Position numbers and translations under genes: made by a program. This document shows, one piece after another, positions 22,078-29,732 of a DNA stretch of 32,821 bases (the first letter of the stretch is position 1; every line of letters starts with the position of its first letter). Under the pieces are notes generated by a model, which worked only from the letters and a program-made list of their open reading frames with translations, made no database searches and was not told the DNA's origin. Source of the DNA: a virus; IMG/VR virus record IMGVR_UViG_3300036715_002111, positions 1 to 32,821 of that record. The stretch is one strand, 5' to 3'.

Positions 22078-22101
22078 GCGTTCTAACGCGCGTGGACGCG
22101 A
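22078..22101 (-). promoter_or_regulatory. Partial element M before tape measure gene
   Basis: The perfect inverted repeat GCGTT-AG-AACGC (22078-22089) with CGTCCACGCG next to it is also found at 29733-29752. It lies 26 bases before the tape measure start. The GGTGGCGCG and ATGTA boxes are absent. Confidence 0.4.
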
Positions 22102-22128
22102 CGCGCGCCTGTTCTGCAACATATCCCT

Positions 22129-22425
22129 TCACTCCGCGTCTTTCTTGCGGAACAACGATGCCAACATCTTCATCTTGGCGGCGTTGTTCGCCGTTGTCTC
22201 GGCGCGTTGTTCGTCGAGGTCGCGGAACGTCAACGCGCACTCCTCCGGCGTGAACGGCTCGCGCTTCTTCTTCTCGTCCCTGAAGACGTTGGCGATGGTG
22301 GCGGCGATGCCTCCCGCCCGAAGGTCGGCTCGACGGTCGCCGATGGGTTCCACCTGGCGGTCGAACACCACCCACGCCGCAAACTCCCTCGCGCTCATGC
22401 GGTCAAGCATCTCCTCCACCGTCAT
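22129..22425 (-). CDS. Tail assembly chaperone, frameshifted part
   Basis: The 98-residue frame has features of the second chaperone (gpT-like): FAAWVVFDRQVEPIGDRR, GGIAATIANVFRD, EKKKREPFTPEE. Its own ATG (22423-22425) has no convincing ribosome site. The -1 frame is open from the slippery site at 22479-22485 into this gene, so it is probably made mainly as a fusion of 241 residues with the upstream chaperone. Such products hold tape measure and tail tube during assembly. Confidence 0.78.
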   Translation of the reverse strand: MTVEEMLDRMSAREFAAWVVFDRQVEPIGDRRADLRAGGIAATIANVFRDEKKKREPFTPEECALTFRDLDEQRAETTANNAAKMKMLASLFRKKDAE

Positions 22426-22442
22426 GCCACCGAGGGCCAGAG

Positions 22443-22853
22443 CTAATCGGTGAGCGAACCTTCGCTCTGGCCGTCTGAGTTTCCCTCAAGCTCGGCGAAG
22501 TCGTCGTCCGTCATGCCCGACAGGTGCCTGATGGTGTCGAACAACCGCTCCAACGCGAGGGCGGACTTCTTGCCCAACTCGTTCACATCGCTCTCGGTGA
22601 AGACAGGCTGACCACCCTCGTCACAGATGCCCAGCGCAACAAGGCGAGCACGCACGTTGCGTGCGTTCACCTTGCGTTCGCCGTTCTTGTCGACCGATAC
22701 GATGCTCGACTCGAAAGCGTCACGCTCACGAGCCGTGAGGCCGCGCACGTATACACAGCCGCCCCATTCGGGCATCTCAACCCGCTGGGGATGAATGTCG
22801 GGCGCGGCGAGAATGTCGTCGCGCCCGAGCACCCGAGTCTTCAGGTTCGTCAT
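22443..22853 (-). CDS. Tail assembly chaperone, first (gpG-like)
   Basis: The 136-residue protein (DDILAAPDIHPQRVEMPEWG, YVRGLTARERDAFE, ALALERLFDTIRHLSGM) resembles actinophage tail assembly chaperones. It lies between the tail tube and the tape measure genes, as expected. The ATG at 22851-22853 overlaps the upstream stop by one base (TGATG). Near the end the codons GGA AAC form a slippery heptamer that may send part of the ribosomes into the -1 frame. Confidence 0.82.
   Translation of the reverse strand: MTNLKTRVLGRDDILAAPDIHPQRVEMPEWGGCVYVRGLTARERDAFESSIVSVDKNGERKVNARNVRARLVALGICDEGGQPVFTESDVNELGKKSALALERLFDTIRHLSGMTDDDFAELEGNSDGQSEGSLTD
22479..22485 (-). promoter_or_regulatory. -1 frameshift slippery site GGGAAAC
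   Basis: On the minus strand the in-frame codons GGA AAC are preceded by G, giving G-GGA-AAC, a canonical X-XXY-YYZ heptamer. A -1 slip here yields CTC AGA CGG and so on, with no stop, into the next chaperone. Frame-zero product 136 residues, fusion 241. Confidence 0.85.
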
Positions 22854-23305
22854 CAGGAACCGCTCCCCCTCTTGGTCTCCACGTTCTCGCCGCAAATGCT
22901 GAGGACGATGTTCGCTTTGAGGATGCCGTTCACCGGAGCCTCGGGCTGGAAGTCCTCGACGATGGCTGCGAAGGTGTAGGTCGTATTGACGTCATCGGGA
23001 AGGACGCACTGGAAGTTGTTCTGTTTGCCCGAATCCGCGAGCGACTTGAGGCCCGTTACGCTGTCGTGCGTCGGGTCGGAGGGGTCCCAGTTGATGGAGA
23101 ACTCGACCGTAGCGTCCTTCTGGAGCGTGACCTTGTAGTCTCGCTTCCGACCGGGGGTCGTCTGCACGGTCACGTCTTCTTTCTCGTTGCCGAAGTTCGG
23201 CAACGTGATGTCGCCCACCTCGGCGACCGTGGTGAAGACCTCGGGGCTTGCCCCGTCGCCAATCTTCAACAGGGTGCCGTGTGAGGCGATTGCCTTCGTA
23301 GCCAT
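22853..23305 (-). CDS. Major tail (tube) protein
   Basis: The 150-residue protein (LLKIGDGASPEVFTTVAEVGDI, VTLQKDATVEFSINWDPSD, YTFAAIVEDFQPEAPVNG) fits the major tail protein of siphoviruses that form the tube by hexameric rings. GGGAGG lies 6 bases before ATG 23303-23305. Position between tail terminator and chaperones agrees. Confidence 0.85.
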   Translation of the reverse strand: MATKAIASHGTLLKIGDGASPEVFTTVAEVGDITLPNFGNEKEDVTVQTTPGRKRDYKVTLQKDATVEFSINWDPSDPTHDSVTGLKSLADSGKQNNFQCVLPDDVNTTYTFAAIVEDFQPEAPVNGILKANIVLSICGENVETKRGSGS

Positions 23306-23580
23306 CAGCTACCTCCCATTCGTTTGCACTCGCCTACGTGGGCGAGCATCGTTTCCTCGTCGAGCGTGGAGAAAGAACAGGACGCGCACTCGTACATGAT
23401 GCGCCCGTGCCATTTCGCGTCTTTCCTGTAGGGCAAGAAGATGCGCGGCGGCGGGGGTGGCGGCATATCGTCATCTTTCTCCGTCGTGCGCGCGCGCTCC
23501 GGTTTCACGCCATCGGGCGGCACGGGGGTCGACGGTGCCTCGTCGACCGATTCAGCCGTCACGCCCTGCGGTTCCTCCAT
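23305..23580 (-). CDS. Hypothetical protein with C-terminal zinc finger, 91 residues
   Basis: The first 55 residues are polar and disordered, with a run of six prolines (DDMPPPPPPR). The C-terminus has CASCSFSTLDEETMLAHVGEC, a C2HC zinc-finger pattern. The ATG at 23578-23580 overlaps the upstream stop (TGATG), and its stop abuts the tail tube start. A longer frame upstream would overlap the tail terminator gene. It lies between terminator and tube, an unusual place for a zinc finger. Function unknown. Confidence 0.65.
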   Translation of the reverse strand: MEEPQGVTAESVDEAPSTPVPPDGVKPERARTTEKDDDMPPPPPPRIFLPYRKDAKWHGRIMYECASCSFSTLDEETMLAHVGECKRMGGS

Positions 23581-23948
23581 CACGCTACCTCCTCGGTGTA
23601 GACCTGCGCGTCCAACCTCACGCCCCGCAGGGGTACGTCTGCCTGGAAGATGTCGCCACCGCCTACGATGATAGCGGCTCGGGGGATGCTGCGGATAGCC
23701 CCCTTCAACGCGAGGGCGACTTCCTCTGCCTCGTCGGGGTCTTCCGACCACGCGACGAACTGGTAGCGCGGCCATGACATCGTGCAACCCGTGTGCGTCT
23801 CGCCGTGAGGATGGTCGACGCGGAAGTAGGTCACGCAGGGAAACCCCGACTTGGGCGGGCGGTTGGACGGATAGACGCGTTCCTCGACCAATGCGGCGAG
23901 GTCGGCATGCCCGGTGAGGGCGGTGAAGATGTCATCGAGGACGGTCAC
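23580..23948 (-). CDS. Tail terminator/completion protein
   Basis: The 122-residue protein (DIFTALTGHADLAALVEERVYP, FPCVTYFRVD, YQFVAWSEDPDEAEEVALALKGAI) matches the DUF3168-type tail completion proteins that cap the tail tube for joining to the head. The start is GTG 23946-23948, overlapping the upstream stop (GTGA), with GGGGGG upstream. Confidence 0.75.
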   Translation of the reverse strand: MTVLDDIFTALTGHADLAALVEERVYPSNRPPKSGFPCVTYFRVDHPHGETHTGCTMSWPRYQFVAWSEDPDEAEEVALALKGAIRSIPRAAIIVGGGDIFQADVPLRGVRLDAQVYTEEVA

Positions 23949-24385
23949 TCCGCGCCCCCCTTCGTCGCGCGCAACTGTTCGAGACGTTTCTGCAAGGAGT
24001 ACGCCACGGCGGCGCGGGCCTTGCCCACGTTCTCGTCGAACGCTGGCCTGAGCCAAGGTCGCGCGCCCATGCGCGACGTGCCGAACTCTTGGTAGACGCC
24101 GTACTCGACGGGCGTGCCGATGTCGACGCTCACCTGTGTCTTGCCGCCTTGCCCGCCCGTGGTGTATTCGGGGGGCCACGACTGCACCGAGTTCAACAGG
24201 TTTCCTGTGTCGATGATGTCCTTCTCTCGGATAATCTGTTTCGCCGCGCCTACGATGACCTGAGCGCCGAGTTGCAACCCCTCAGCCACGGCCTTTGAGG
24301 CGTCGTCGCCCGCGCGCTCAAGCTTGCGGCGCAATTCGTTGACGCCGACGACTTGCTCACGCACCGGGGTCCCTGATTTCGCCAT
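23945..24385 (-). CDS. HK97 gp10-like neck protein
   Basis: The 146-residue protein has the gp10-like pattern: GVNELRRKLERAGDDASKAV, TGNLLNSVQS, VEYGVYQEFGTSRMGARPWLRPAFD. These proteins join head and tail. The ATG at 24383-24385 overlaps the upstream stop (TGATG), with GGAGG 4 bases before. The order connector, closure, gp10, terminator, tube is standard. Confidence 0.85.
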   Translation of the reverse strand: MAKSGTPVREQVVGVNELRRKLERAGDDASKAVAEGLQLGAQVIVGAAKQIIREKDIIDTGNLLNSVQSWPPEYTTGGQGGKTQVSVDIGTPVEYGVYQEFGTSRMGARPWLRPAFDENVGKARAAVAYSLQKRLEQLRATKGGAE

Positions 24386-24771
24386 CACGCCTCCACTCGG
24401 TTGAGCGGCACGACGAGGCCCGAGGGACCGCGCGCAGGCTCGCCCGCGACATCCCACTCTTCTTCGGGGTTGAGTGCGACGCCGAGGCGGTGGGTGAGTT
24501 TCACGCGGTCGGTGGCGTCGATTGCCGTGCCGAGGGGGAGGCGCAAAGAAGCGTCGCTGAAGACGGGCGAGCCGTCAGTACGCTCGGAGACTTTGCTGCC
24601 CTTGGGCGAGAACCCGCAGGCGACGCCCGCGCCGTAGCTGAAGCTCGCGCTGACGTGGCCCGAGGGCGACTGAGATTCGGTTTTGGTGCCGAGTTGGCAG
24701 GTGTCCATCATGTGGTCTTCCTGCGCAGTTCTCATGCTTGCCAACTCGTCCGAGGTGAACGCTTTGCTCAT
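24385..24771 (-). CDS. Head closure/head-tail joining protein
   Basis: The 128-residue protein (DTCQLGTKTESQSPSGHVSASFSYG, ATDRVKLTHRLGVALNPEEEWDVAG) has the small beta-barrel pattern of head closure proteins that sit below the connector. AGGAGG lies 7 bases before ATG 24769-24771. It follows the element C gap, so it may start a transcription unit. Confidence 0.72.
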   Translation of the reverse strand: MSKAFTSDELASMRTAQEDHMMDTCQLGTKTESQSPSGHVSASFSYGAGVACGFSPKGSKVSERTDGSPVFSDASLRLPLGTAIDATDRVKLTHRLGVALNPEEEWDVAGEPARGPSGLVVPLNRVEA

Positions 24772-24792
24772 CCGTGCGCCTCCTCGTCAAAA

Positions 24793-24956
24793 CGCGCCAC
24801 CGCGCGTTGGAACGACGGTGACGCGTTGGACGTGCGCCAATGTGTGTCCATATTGCGCGTGTCGTGGTCGTCGACCACCGTTGAAACCGTGCGCCGCCTT
24901 CCGAGACAACGGACGCGAACACGGGTTCGCTTTCATAGAACCGATGCAACGTGCAT
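24793..24956 (-). repeat. Repeated structured element C, copy 3 (gap 24772-24964)
   Basis: The 193-base gap has no gene. Bases 24827-24956 align without gaps to 3222-3351. Inverted repeats on the minus strand: ATGCA/TGCAT, GCGAAC/GTTCGC (loop CCGT), GTGGTCG/CGACCAC. One stem position differs from copy 1 but still pairs (G-U to A-U). After it at 24793-24815 is a partial element M (GGTGGCGCG plus GTTGGAAC repeat). It lies just before the connector genes. Confidence 0.7.
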
Positions 24957-24964
24957 AGGTCATC

Positions 24965-25384
24965 TCAGGGCACCGGGCCGATGTCCTCGGTCGACGTGTC
25001 CTCGTCGTCATCCTCGTCGACGCGCAGCACGTAAGGACGACTCGACTGAAACGTGACGCTCGTGACGGCGCGGCGCGAGCGGTAACGACTCGACAGCCTG
25101 GACCAGTGCTCGAATTCCTGCGAACGAGTGTAACTCCCCCCGTCAGCGCTGAAGTCGAAATTGCCCGAGAGGGCAGCGGCCTTCTCCTCGCAAATGTCCG
25201 ACGCGGCGAGGTACGTGTCGTAGGTCGGACTCCAGAGATTGTCGTCAGGCTCGTAGCCGTTCTCGTCCATAAGCGGGCGTCGCTCGATGTACTCGGCCAC
25301 CACCTTGTCGGTGTAAGTCGTGTCTCCCGCGTCGATGGAGCAAAGCCGCTTGACGCGCGCGACCTGTTCATCCGATGCACTCAT
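24965..25384 (-). CDS. Head-tail connector protein
   Basis: The 139-residue protein (ARVKRLCSID, YTDKVVAEYIERRPLMDENGYEPDD, YDTYLAASDICEEKAAAL) matches phage connectors of the gp6/gp15 type that extend the portal. It is helical with a strongly acidic C-terminal tail (DEDDDEDTSTED). GGAGG lies 6 bases before the ATG. It follows the hairpin region after the capsid gene. Confidence 0.75.
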   Translation of the reverse strand: MSASDEQVARVKRLCSIDAGDTTYTDKVVAEYIERRPLMDENGYEPDDNLWSPTYDTYLAASDICEEKAAALSGNFDFSADGGSYTRSQEFEHWSRLSSRYRSRRAVTSVTFQSSRPYVLRVDEDDDEDTSTEDIGPVP

Positions 25385-25411
25385 GTCTCACCTCCTCGGT
25401 CGAGGAAGTGA

Positions 25412-25520
25412 GTGCGCCACGCCGTGAAGTCAATGGGAAGCCCCACTGGTGTCCCCGCCCCGCAGGGCGATACATCGACCGACGGGCAACGACCGTCGTC
25501 GTCTTCACGGCGTGGCGCAC
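25412..25520 (-). promoter_or_regulatory. 18-bp perfect inverted repeat with nested hairpins (gap 25385-25534)
   Basis: GTGCGCCACGCCGTGAAG (25412-25429) and its exact complement (25503-25520) enclose 73 bases. Inside are three more pairs: CGACGG/CCGTCG (6), CGCCC/GGGCG (5) and TGGG/CCCA (4). The minus-strand RNA could fold into a multi-branched shape. It follows the major capsid stop (25535). It lacks a T-run. It could end or process the capsid mRNA. Confidence 0.75.
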
Positions 25521-25534
25521 CGTTATGCCTCGAC

Positions 25535-26497
25535 TCAGGCAGCGGGCTTCAGGACGCCCAGCGGGTACCGGTGAGCATCGACGTCCTGCATCCGATTGAT
25601 TGGGTTCGGGCACTGCCAACCGAGGCGCATCACGCAACGCAGGGCGACCATGTCCTGCTGCGCGAGGTTGTACACGATGTCACCCGTGTCGGGGTCCTGA
25701 ATGACGGCCTCGGTGAGAATCGTGTACGTCATTTCCTGACGCATCGAGTACACCAGCTTATCCCACTCGCCCGCGACCATCAGGGCGGCGCTGTCGTCAA
25801 GCGCGCCCGTGCGGATGAAGTCGAGCGGCACGCCGTCGACCGTGTAAATGGTCTGGCCCTGCACGCTGTCGCGCTTGAAGATGGGCTGCCCGTTCTCGTC
25901 ACGCAGGCCACGCAGCTTGGCCTGCATCGCCGGAACCGCCACCGCGCCGTCGACCACAAACCCGTCGTCCTCGACGACCGACCAGACGCCACCGGGGGCG
26001 AGCAAATCGTTGTAGATGTCACCGCGCTCACCGAGCGTGACGACGTTACCGGCAGCGGTCGCGGCGGTGATGATGTCAGCCGGCCATGAGGCGGGCGCGT
26101 TCGTGCCATGGAAGATGGCGGCGTCGAGCGCAACGCCGAACGCCTCGACCACGGCGGGTTTGACCTCGCCCCAGATGTCGTAGTTGATATCGTCGAGCAA
26201 GTCCATGCCGATGGGCACGATGACCGCGATTTCCTCTGCGTTGATATATTTGTTCGCCCACTCCATCGCGGTCGTCTTCTTCTTGCCCGGCGCGTTGGTC
26301 GTCTTCGACCCGCTCACGAAGTAAGCGGTCGGGAGAGCCGACAGGACCGGGATGCGCGTCTGCGCGCGGCTCATGTTCTGGAGTCGACTCATGCGCGTGA
26401 GCGCCTTCGAACCGCCCTCGTCGAGCGACTTCTGAATTTCACTCACGTAGTCCTCGGGGACGAGGGCTGCCGCACCTGATGCAGAGATGAAAGCCAT
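25535..26497 (-). CDS. Major capsid protein (HK97 fold)
   Basis: The 320-residue protein shows the HK97-type pattern: YVSEIQKSLDEGGSKALTR, RIPVLSALPTAYFVSG, EEIAVIVPIGMDLLDD, GTNAPASWPA and IRTGALDDSAALMVAGEWD. It has no long scaffold domain in itself; the scaffold gene is separate upstream. AAAGGAG lies 10 bases before ATG 26495-26497. The structured repeat follows. Confidence 0.9.
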   Translation of the reverse strand: MAFISASGAAALVPEDYVSEIQKSLDEGGSKALTRMSRLQNMSRAQTRIPVLSALPTAYFVSGSKTTNAPGKKKTTAMEWANKYINAEEIAVIVPIGMDLLDDINYDIWGEVKPAVVEAFGVALDAAIFHGTNAPASWPADIITAATAAGNVVTLGERGDIYNDLLAPGGVWSVVEDDGFVVDGAVAVPAMQAKLRGLRDENGQPIFKRDSVQGQTIYTVDGVPLDFIRTGALDDSAALMVAGEWDKLVYSMRQEMTYTILTEAVIQDPDTGDIVYNLAQQDMVALRCVMRLGWQCPNPINRMQDVDAHRYPLGVLKPAA

Positions 26498-26524
26498 GGC
26501 GTTGCTACTCCTTTCCTCGGCGGG

Positions 26525-27106
26525 TCAGACCTTTGCGCCCGCCGCCTCACGGATGAGGTCGTTCATTGTCTTGGACGCAGGCGGTTTCCCGTTCGCCCCG
26601 CGCCCGGCGTTCGTCGTTCCCGGCGTCGTCTTTTGGCCGAACAGTTCGGGCACCTTCGCCTTCACGGCTTCGATGTTCGGCCTCCCCGACGCGTCGAACG
26701 CACCTTCTCCCACCGCGATGTGGTAAGCGGCGTCGACGTTCGTACAGCCTGCCGCCACTGCGAGTGAGTAGAAGTCCGCACGCCTGACCGCAGCGTCACG
26801 CTCGTCGGCGATTGCTTCCAATTGCCTCTTGAGGTCGTCGCTCGGCATGTTCTTCGCTGCCTCACGCAACTGCGAACTGAGCGTCTTGTTGTTCTCGCGC
26901 TCACGTTGAAGCGCGGTCATCAGCTTTTGGACCTTCGCCTCGACCAGAGGACCTACGACGCCGTCGGCGTCGTTCTCCTCAAGCCACGCCTCAATGCTCT
27001 CGGGCGTCTGCGACCCGTCGTTTGCGCCGTCGTCCTGCGCGTCGTCGCCTCCCGGAAACGGTGTCCCCTGCGCGTTGTTCGCGTCGTCATTGGCGTTCTT
27101 TGCCAT
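26525..27106 (-). CDS. Capsid scaffolding protein
   Basis: The 193-residue protein is acidic at the start and has a central coiled coil (VQKLMTALQRERENNKTLSSQ), then a C-terminal stretch that would bind the capsid subunit. This matches phage scaffold proteins. The ATG at 27104-27106 has AGGAGG 5 bases before. It lies between the head morphogenesis and capsid genes, as expected. Scaffold leaves the head before packaging. Confidence 0.82.
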   Translation of the reverse strand: MAKNANDDANNAQGTPFPGGDDAQDDGANDGSQTPESIEAWLEENDADGVVGPLVEAKVQKLMTALQRERENNKTLSSQLREAAKNMPSDDLKRQLEAIADERDAAVRRADFYSLAVAAGCTNVDAAYHIAVGEGAFDASGRPNIEAVKAKVPELFGQKTTPGTTNAGRGANGKPPASKTMNDLIREAAGAKV

Positions 27107-27120
27107 CACGGCCTCCTGAG

Positions 27121-28134
27121 TCACGCCACCTTCTCGGCGGCTTGGGCGATTGCGCGAAGGTCTGACACGCTCGCGGGGCCTATCGCCCCTCCCCACGTGT
27201 CGTCCCACGTCCTCGCGCTGAGGTCGGACCAACCGACTTGTCCCGTTGAGTACAGTTCATACCTTCCCGGCCCCATCATGGCAAGTTGTTGTGCGTCGCT
27301 CAGGCTTGAGAACCAGTCTTGACTGCTTTGCCACGTGGGCGCTTCAACCCCCGGAACGATGGGCACCGCCGTGCAACGGCAATTTGGATGCGCGTCGAAT
27401 CCGTCCGGAGTCGAGTACACCTCGCCGTCCTCGGCGAGGCACCCGATGCAAGTCAACTCGTCGTGAGTGGCGATGCGCTTGTACTCGGTGATGCCGAGTT
27501 GCGTGAAACGTTGAAGCTGCGGCTCGCGGTACGCGCGCAGCGTCTCGGTGCGGGCGATGGTCAAAGCGCGGTCAAGGTGGATGCCGAGCGCGTTCGATGC
27601 GTTCTCGGCGACAGTGCGCGGCGATTGGCCGAGGGCGATGCCGTCGAGCAAGCGGTTGGCGACTTCATCGGCGGAGTCACCGTACGCCTTGACGAGCAAT
27701 TCCCCGAGCGGCGCGTCCTTCTGCAACTGCGCCACCATCTGTTCGATGTTCGCCTTCGGGAGCTTGTCAATGGCGACGCGCAGGCCCGACGCGGCGGCGA
27801 GCCTGTCGGCGTGACTGACGCCCATGCCCGCCATGTCGTGACGTGTCGCCTCGACTCGCGCCTGTGCCCATACGTTGTACGCTTTCATCTCCTGCGCCAT
27901 CTGCGCCTGCAACTCTGCGTAACGGTTCATGCGGTAGAGCGCACCCTTGGTGGGGATGATGCCGAGTTCCTTCTCGTGAGCGAGGCGAGCGGCGAGGGCT
28001 TCGATGGACGATTCGAGGTTCTTGACCACCGACTTGTAACGAGCGCCCATCTCCGCGACGTTGGCTTCTTCGCGTCGCGCGAGGTCGGCCTTGAACTCGC
28101 GGGCCATGGCGACGACGCGAGGTACTTCGGCCAC
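27121..28134 (-). CDS. Mu gpF-like minor head protein
   Basis: The 337-residue protein has a helical first half and a Mu gpF-type domain at about 165-260: TIARTETLRAYRE, then DELTCIGCLAEDGEVY and HPNCRCTAVP with Cys229, Cys232, His249, Cys252 and Cys254. These proteins lie in the head near the portal and are needed for assembly. The start is GTG 28132-28134 with GAGG 6 bases upstream. Confidence 0.88.
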   Translation of the reverse strand: MAEVPRVVAMAREFKADLARREEANVAEMGARYKSVVKNLESSIEALAARLAHEKELGIIPTKGALYRMNRYAELQAQMAQEMKAYNVWAQARVEATRHDMAGMGVSHADRLAAASGLRVAIDKLPKANIEQMVAQLQKDAPLGELLVKAYGDSADEVANRLLDGIALGQSPRTVAENASNALGIHLDRALTIARTETLRAYREPQLQRFTQLGITEYKRIATHDELTCIGCLAEDGEVYSTPDGFDAHPNCRCTAVPIVPGVEAPTWQSSQDWFSSLSDAQQLAMMGPGRYELYSTGQVGWSDLSARTWDDTWGGAIGPASVSDLRAIAQAAEKVA

Positions 28135-28135
28135 G

Positions 28136-28324
28136 TCAGACCTCGAGGTCGGGCTTCTCGCCCTTGGACTTCTGCGAGCGAGAGATGACGACAGCCTGAG
28201 CCATCGCGCGTTTCTTCGCTACCGCTTCAGACGACGCGACGCCGGGAGTGTAGGTGTAACACTGACCGGACTCGCCCCAACGCCAGCCGGGTTTACCCCC
28301 CAGATGACACTGTTGGAGAGGCAA
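28136..28324 (-). CDS. Small conserved head-gene-region protein, 62 residues
   Basis: KPGWRWGESGQCYTYTPG followed by a basic KKRAMAQAV helix. Short proteins with this GxRWG..G.CYTY pattern are common between portal and gpF genes, with no known function. The start is TTG 28322-28324 (AAGGGGGG about 6 bases before). It overlaps the portal gene's end by 32 bases, which is the main reason for caution. Confidence 0.65.
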   Translation of the reverse strand: MPLQQCHLGGKPGWRWGESGQCYTYTPGVASSEAVAKKRAMAQAVVISRSQKSKGEKPDLEV

Positions 28325-29687
28325 CGCTTCCCCCCTTCACCGTCGTGCCGTTGTCGCCGCCGTTGAAGTCGCGCATGGCGCGAACCATCGCTTCGCCCAT
28401 GCTCAACGATTGTCTCGCCTGCGCCTCGGCGGCGGCGTTGTTCATGTCGGCGATTTCGTCAGGCGTCCAACCCTCACGATGCTCAAGCCAGAAGTTGAGC
28501 GGGATGCCAGCGGCGATGGCGAGTTGCCGCGCTTGTCCCTCCGCGAGCGGCTGCACGGTGCGAGCGTCGTTCCACGTCACCTTGATCGATGCGCGGTCGG
28601 TCGTGATGCCCTCGCGCGACAACAGGAACAGGGCGACCTCCGTCCACACGGGGTCAAGTCGCCTCTGATAACTCAGCGTCTTCTTGACCAACCCCGATTC
28701 GGCGACGAGCAACGCTTCGCCCGACGGGTCCCCGCCCGTCGCGAGCAAATAGTGCTTCGGGGTCCGTGTGACGACAGCCACCTTGTTCGCCACAAAGTCC
28801 ATCGCCGTCGTGAAGTTGGACAGTTCGGTCGCGTCGAACTGGCCCACCGTGGTCGGCTGTTCTCCCTGTTCACCGGCGGGAATCTCCCATATCTCGTTGG
28901 GCGCGTTCTTGAGCTTGGCGGTGTCGGCATTGCTGATGACGTAGCGTTGCTTGAAGGCACCGAACTCGGACGCCATCATCATGTCGGCGAAGAGTTTGTT
29001 AAATGCATCCTGAAGGTCGATGACGTTCTGCAACTCGCCTTTGCCGCTGCGACGGTCGCGCCTGAAGTGGAAGACGGGGATGACCGGGCTGAAGGGGTTG
29101 ACGACCTCGCTTTCTTCGGTCGGTTCGAAGGAGCTGGCCGACTGCACATCGTCGGCTTGCCGCTTGCTCACGTAGTTCTCGATGCGCTCGGGGTAATACA
29201 AACTGATGTAACGGCGCCCGTCGTATTCGTCCACCCACCACTTCGCTGCGAAGCGTTTGCGCTTGGGGTTGGACGACTCGTAGAAGACGTGACATATCTC
29301 GGGCGGGTTAGAGAACAACGCCGTCGTGCCATCGTCGTCGACGTCGGCGACAAGGAACCCCTCGCCCGTGACGCCAACCGCCTTGTGAATTTCCTCGGCC
29401 TCAACGTCCATTCCGGCCATGTCCCAAGCAGAGGCGAGGCGCCGAGCTACGTCACTGTCCTCGTGCGACAGGCCGGACAAGTCGAGGCGGTCGGTGAGCG
29501 AATCGACGACGACAGCGCACCAGTTGGCGGTGAAGTGCTCGACAAGCTTGCGGAACTTGGTCTTGAGGTTGGGGTTGGCGTACCGAAGCGGCTGGTCGCC
29601 GTCGTAATACGCCCAGAGCGTCCGATACGGCATCGCCTTCGCGCTGAGCGCGTTGTACGCACGTTGAAGGTCGGGCAGTGTCGCCAT
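28293..29687 (-). CDS. Portal protein (SPP1 gp6-like)
   Basis: The 464-residue protein (YYDGDQPLRYANPNLKTKF, LVEHFTANWCAVVVDSL, FNKLFADMMMASEFGAFKQRY, PKHYLLATGGDPSGEALL) is a typical portal, the ring through which DNA enters and leaves the head. The ATG at 29685-29687 has no ribosome site within range. A promoter (29695-29724) is placed so that transcription could start on the ATG itself, so the mRNA may be leaderless. Confidence 0.88.
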   Translation of the reverse strand: MATLPDLQRAYNALSAKAMPYRTLWAYYDGDQPLRYANPNLKTKFRKLVEHFTANWCAVVVDSLTDRLDLSGLSHEDSDVARRLASAWDMAGMDVEAEEIHKAVGVTGEGFLVADVDDDGTTALFSNPPEICHVFYESSNPKRKRFAAKWWVDEYDGRRYISLYYPERIENYVSKRQADDVQSASSFEPTEESEVVNPFSPVIPVFHFRRDRRSGKGELQNVIDLQDAFNKLFADMMMASEFGAFKQRYVISNADTAKLKNAPNEIWEIPAGEQGEQPTTVGQFDATELSNFTTAMDFVANKVAVVTRTPKHYLLATGGDPSGEALLVAESGLVKKTLSYQRRLDPVWTEVALFLLSREGITTDRASIKVTWNDARTVQPLAEGQARQLAIAAGIPLNFWLEHREGWTPDEIADMNNAAAEAQARQSLSMGEAMVRAMRDFNGGDNGTTVKGGSVASPTVSSGG

Positions 29688-29694
29688 CGGGCAC

Positions 29695-29724
29695 AGTTTG
29701 CATCTCGGCGCGTCGTCGCGTCAA
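29695..29724 (-). promoter_or_regulatory. Promoter of the portal gene, probably leaderless
   Basis: TTGACG (29719-29724), 18 bases, CAAACT (29695-29700) on the minus strand. The portal ATG starts 8 bases after the end of the -10. TGCAAACTGTG also occurs at 13854-13864 but without a -35 at that spacing. Confidence 0.5.
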
Positions 29725-29732
29725 GCGGTGAC

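Noticed and set aside
24198-24215. Another P-family leader (CCTGTGTC with GATGATGTC)
   Set aside because: It lies inside the gp10-like coding sequence, has no TTGACT at the right spacing, and is explained by codons.
3222-24956. tRNA gene in element C
   Set aside because: Several stems are present but there is no tRNA-type T loop, anticodon arm or CCA-end arrangement.
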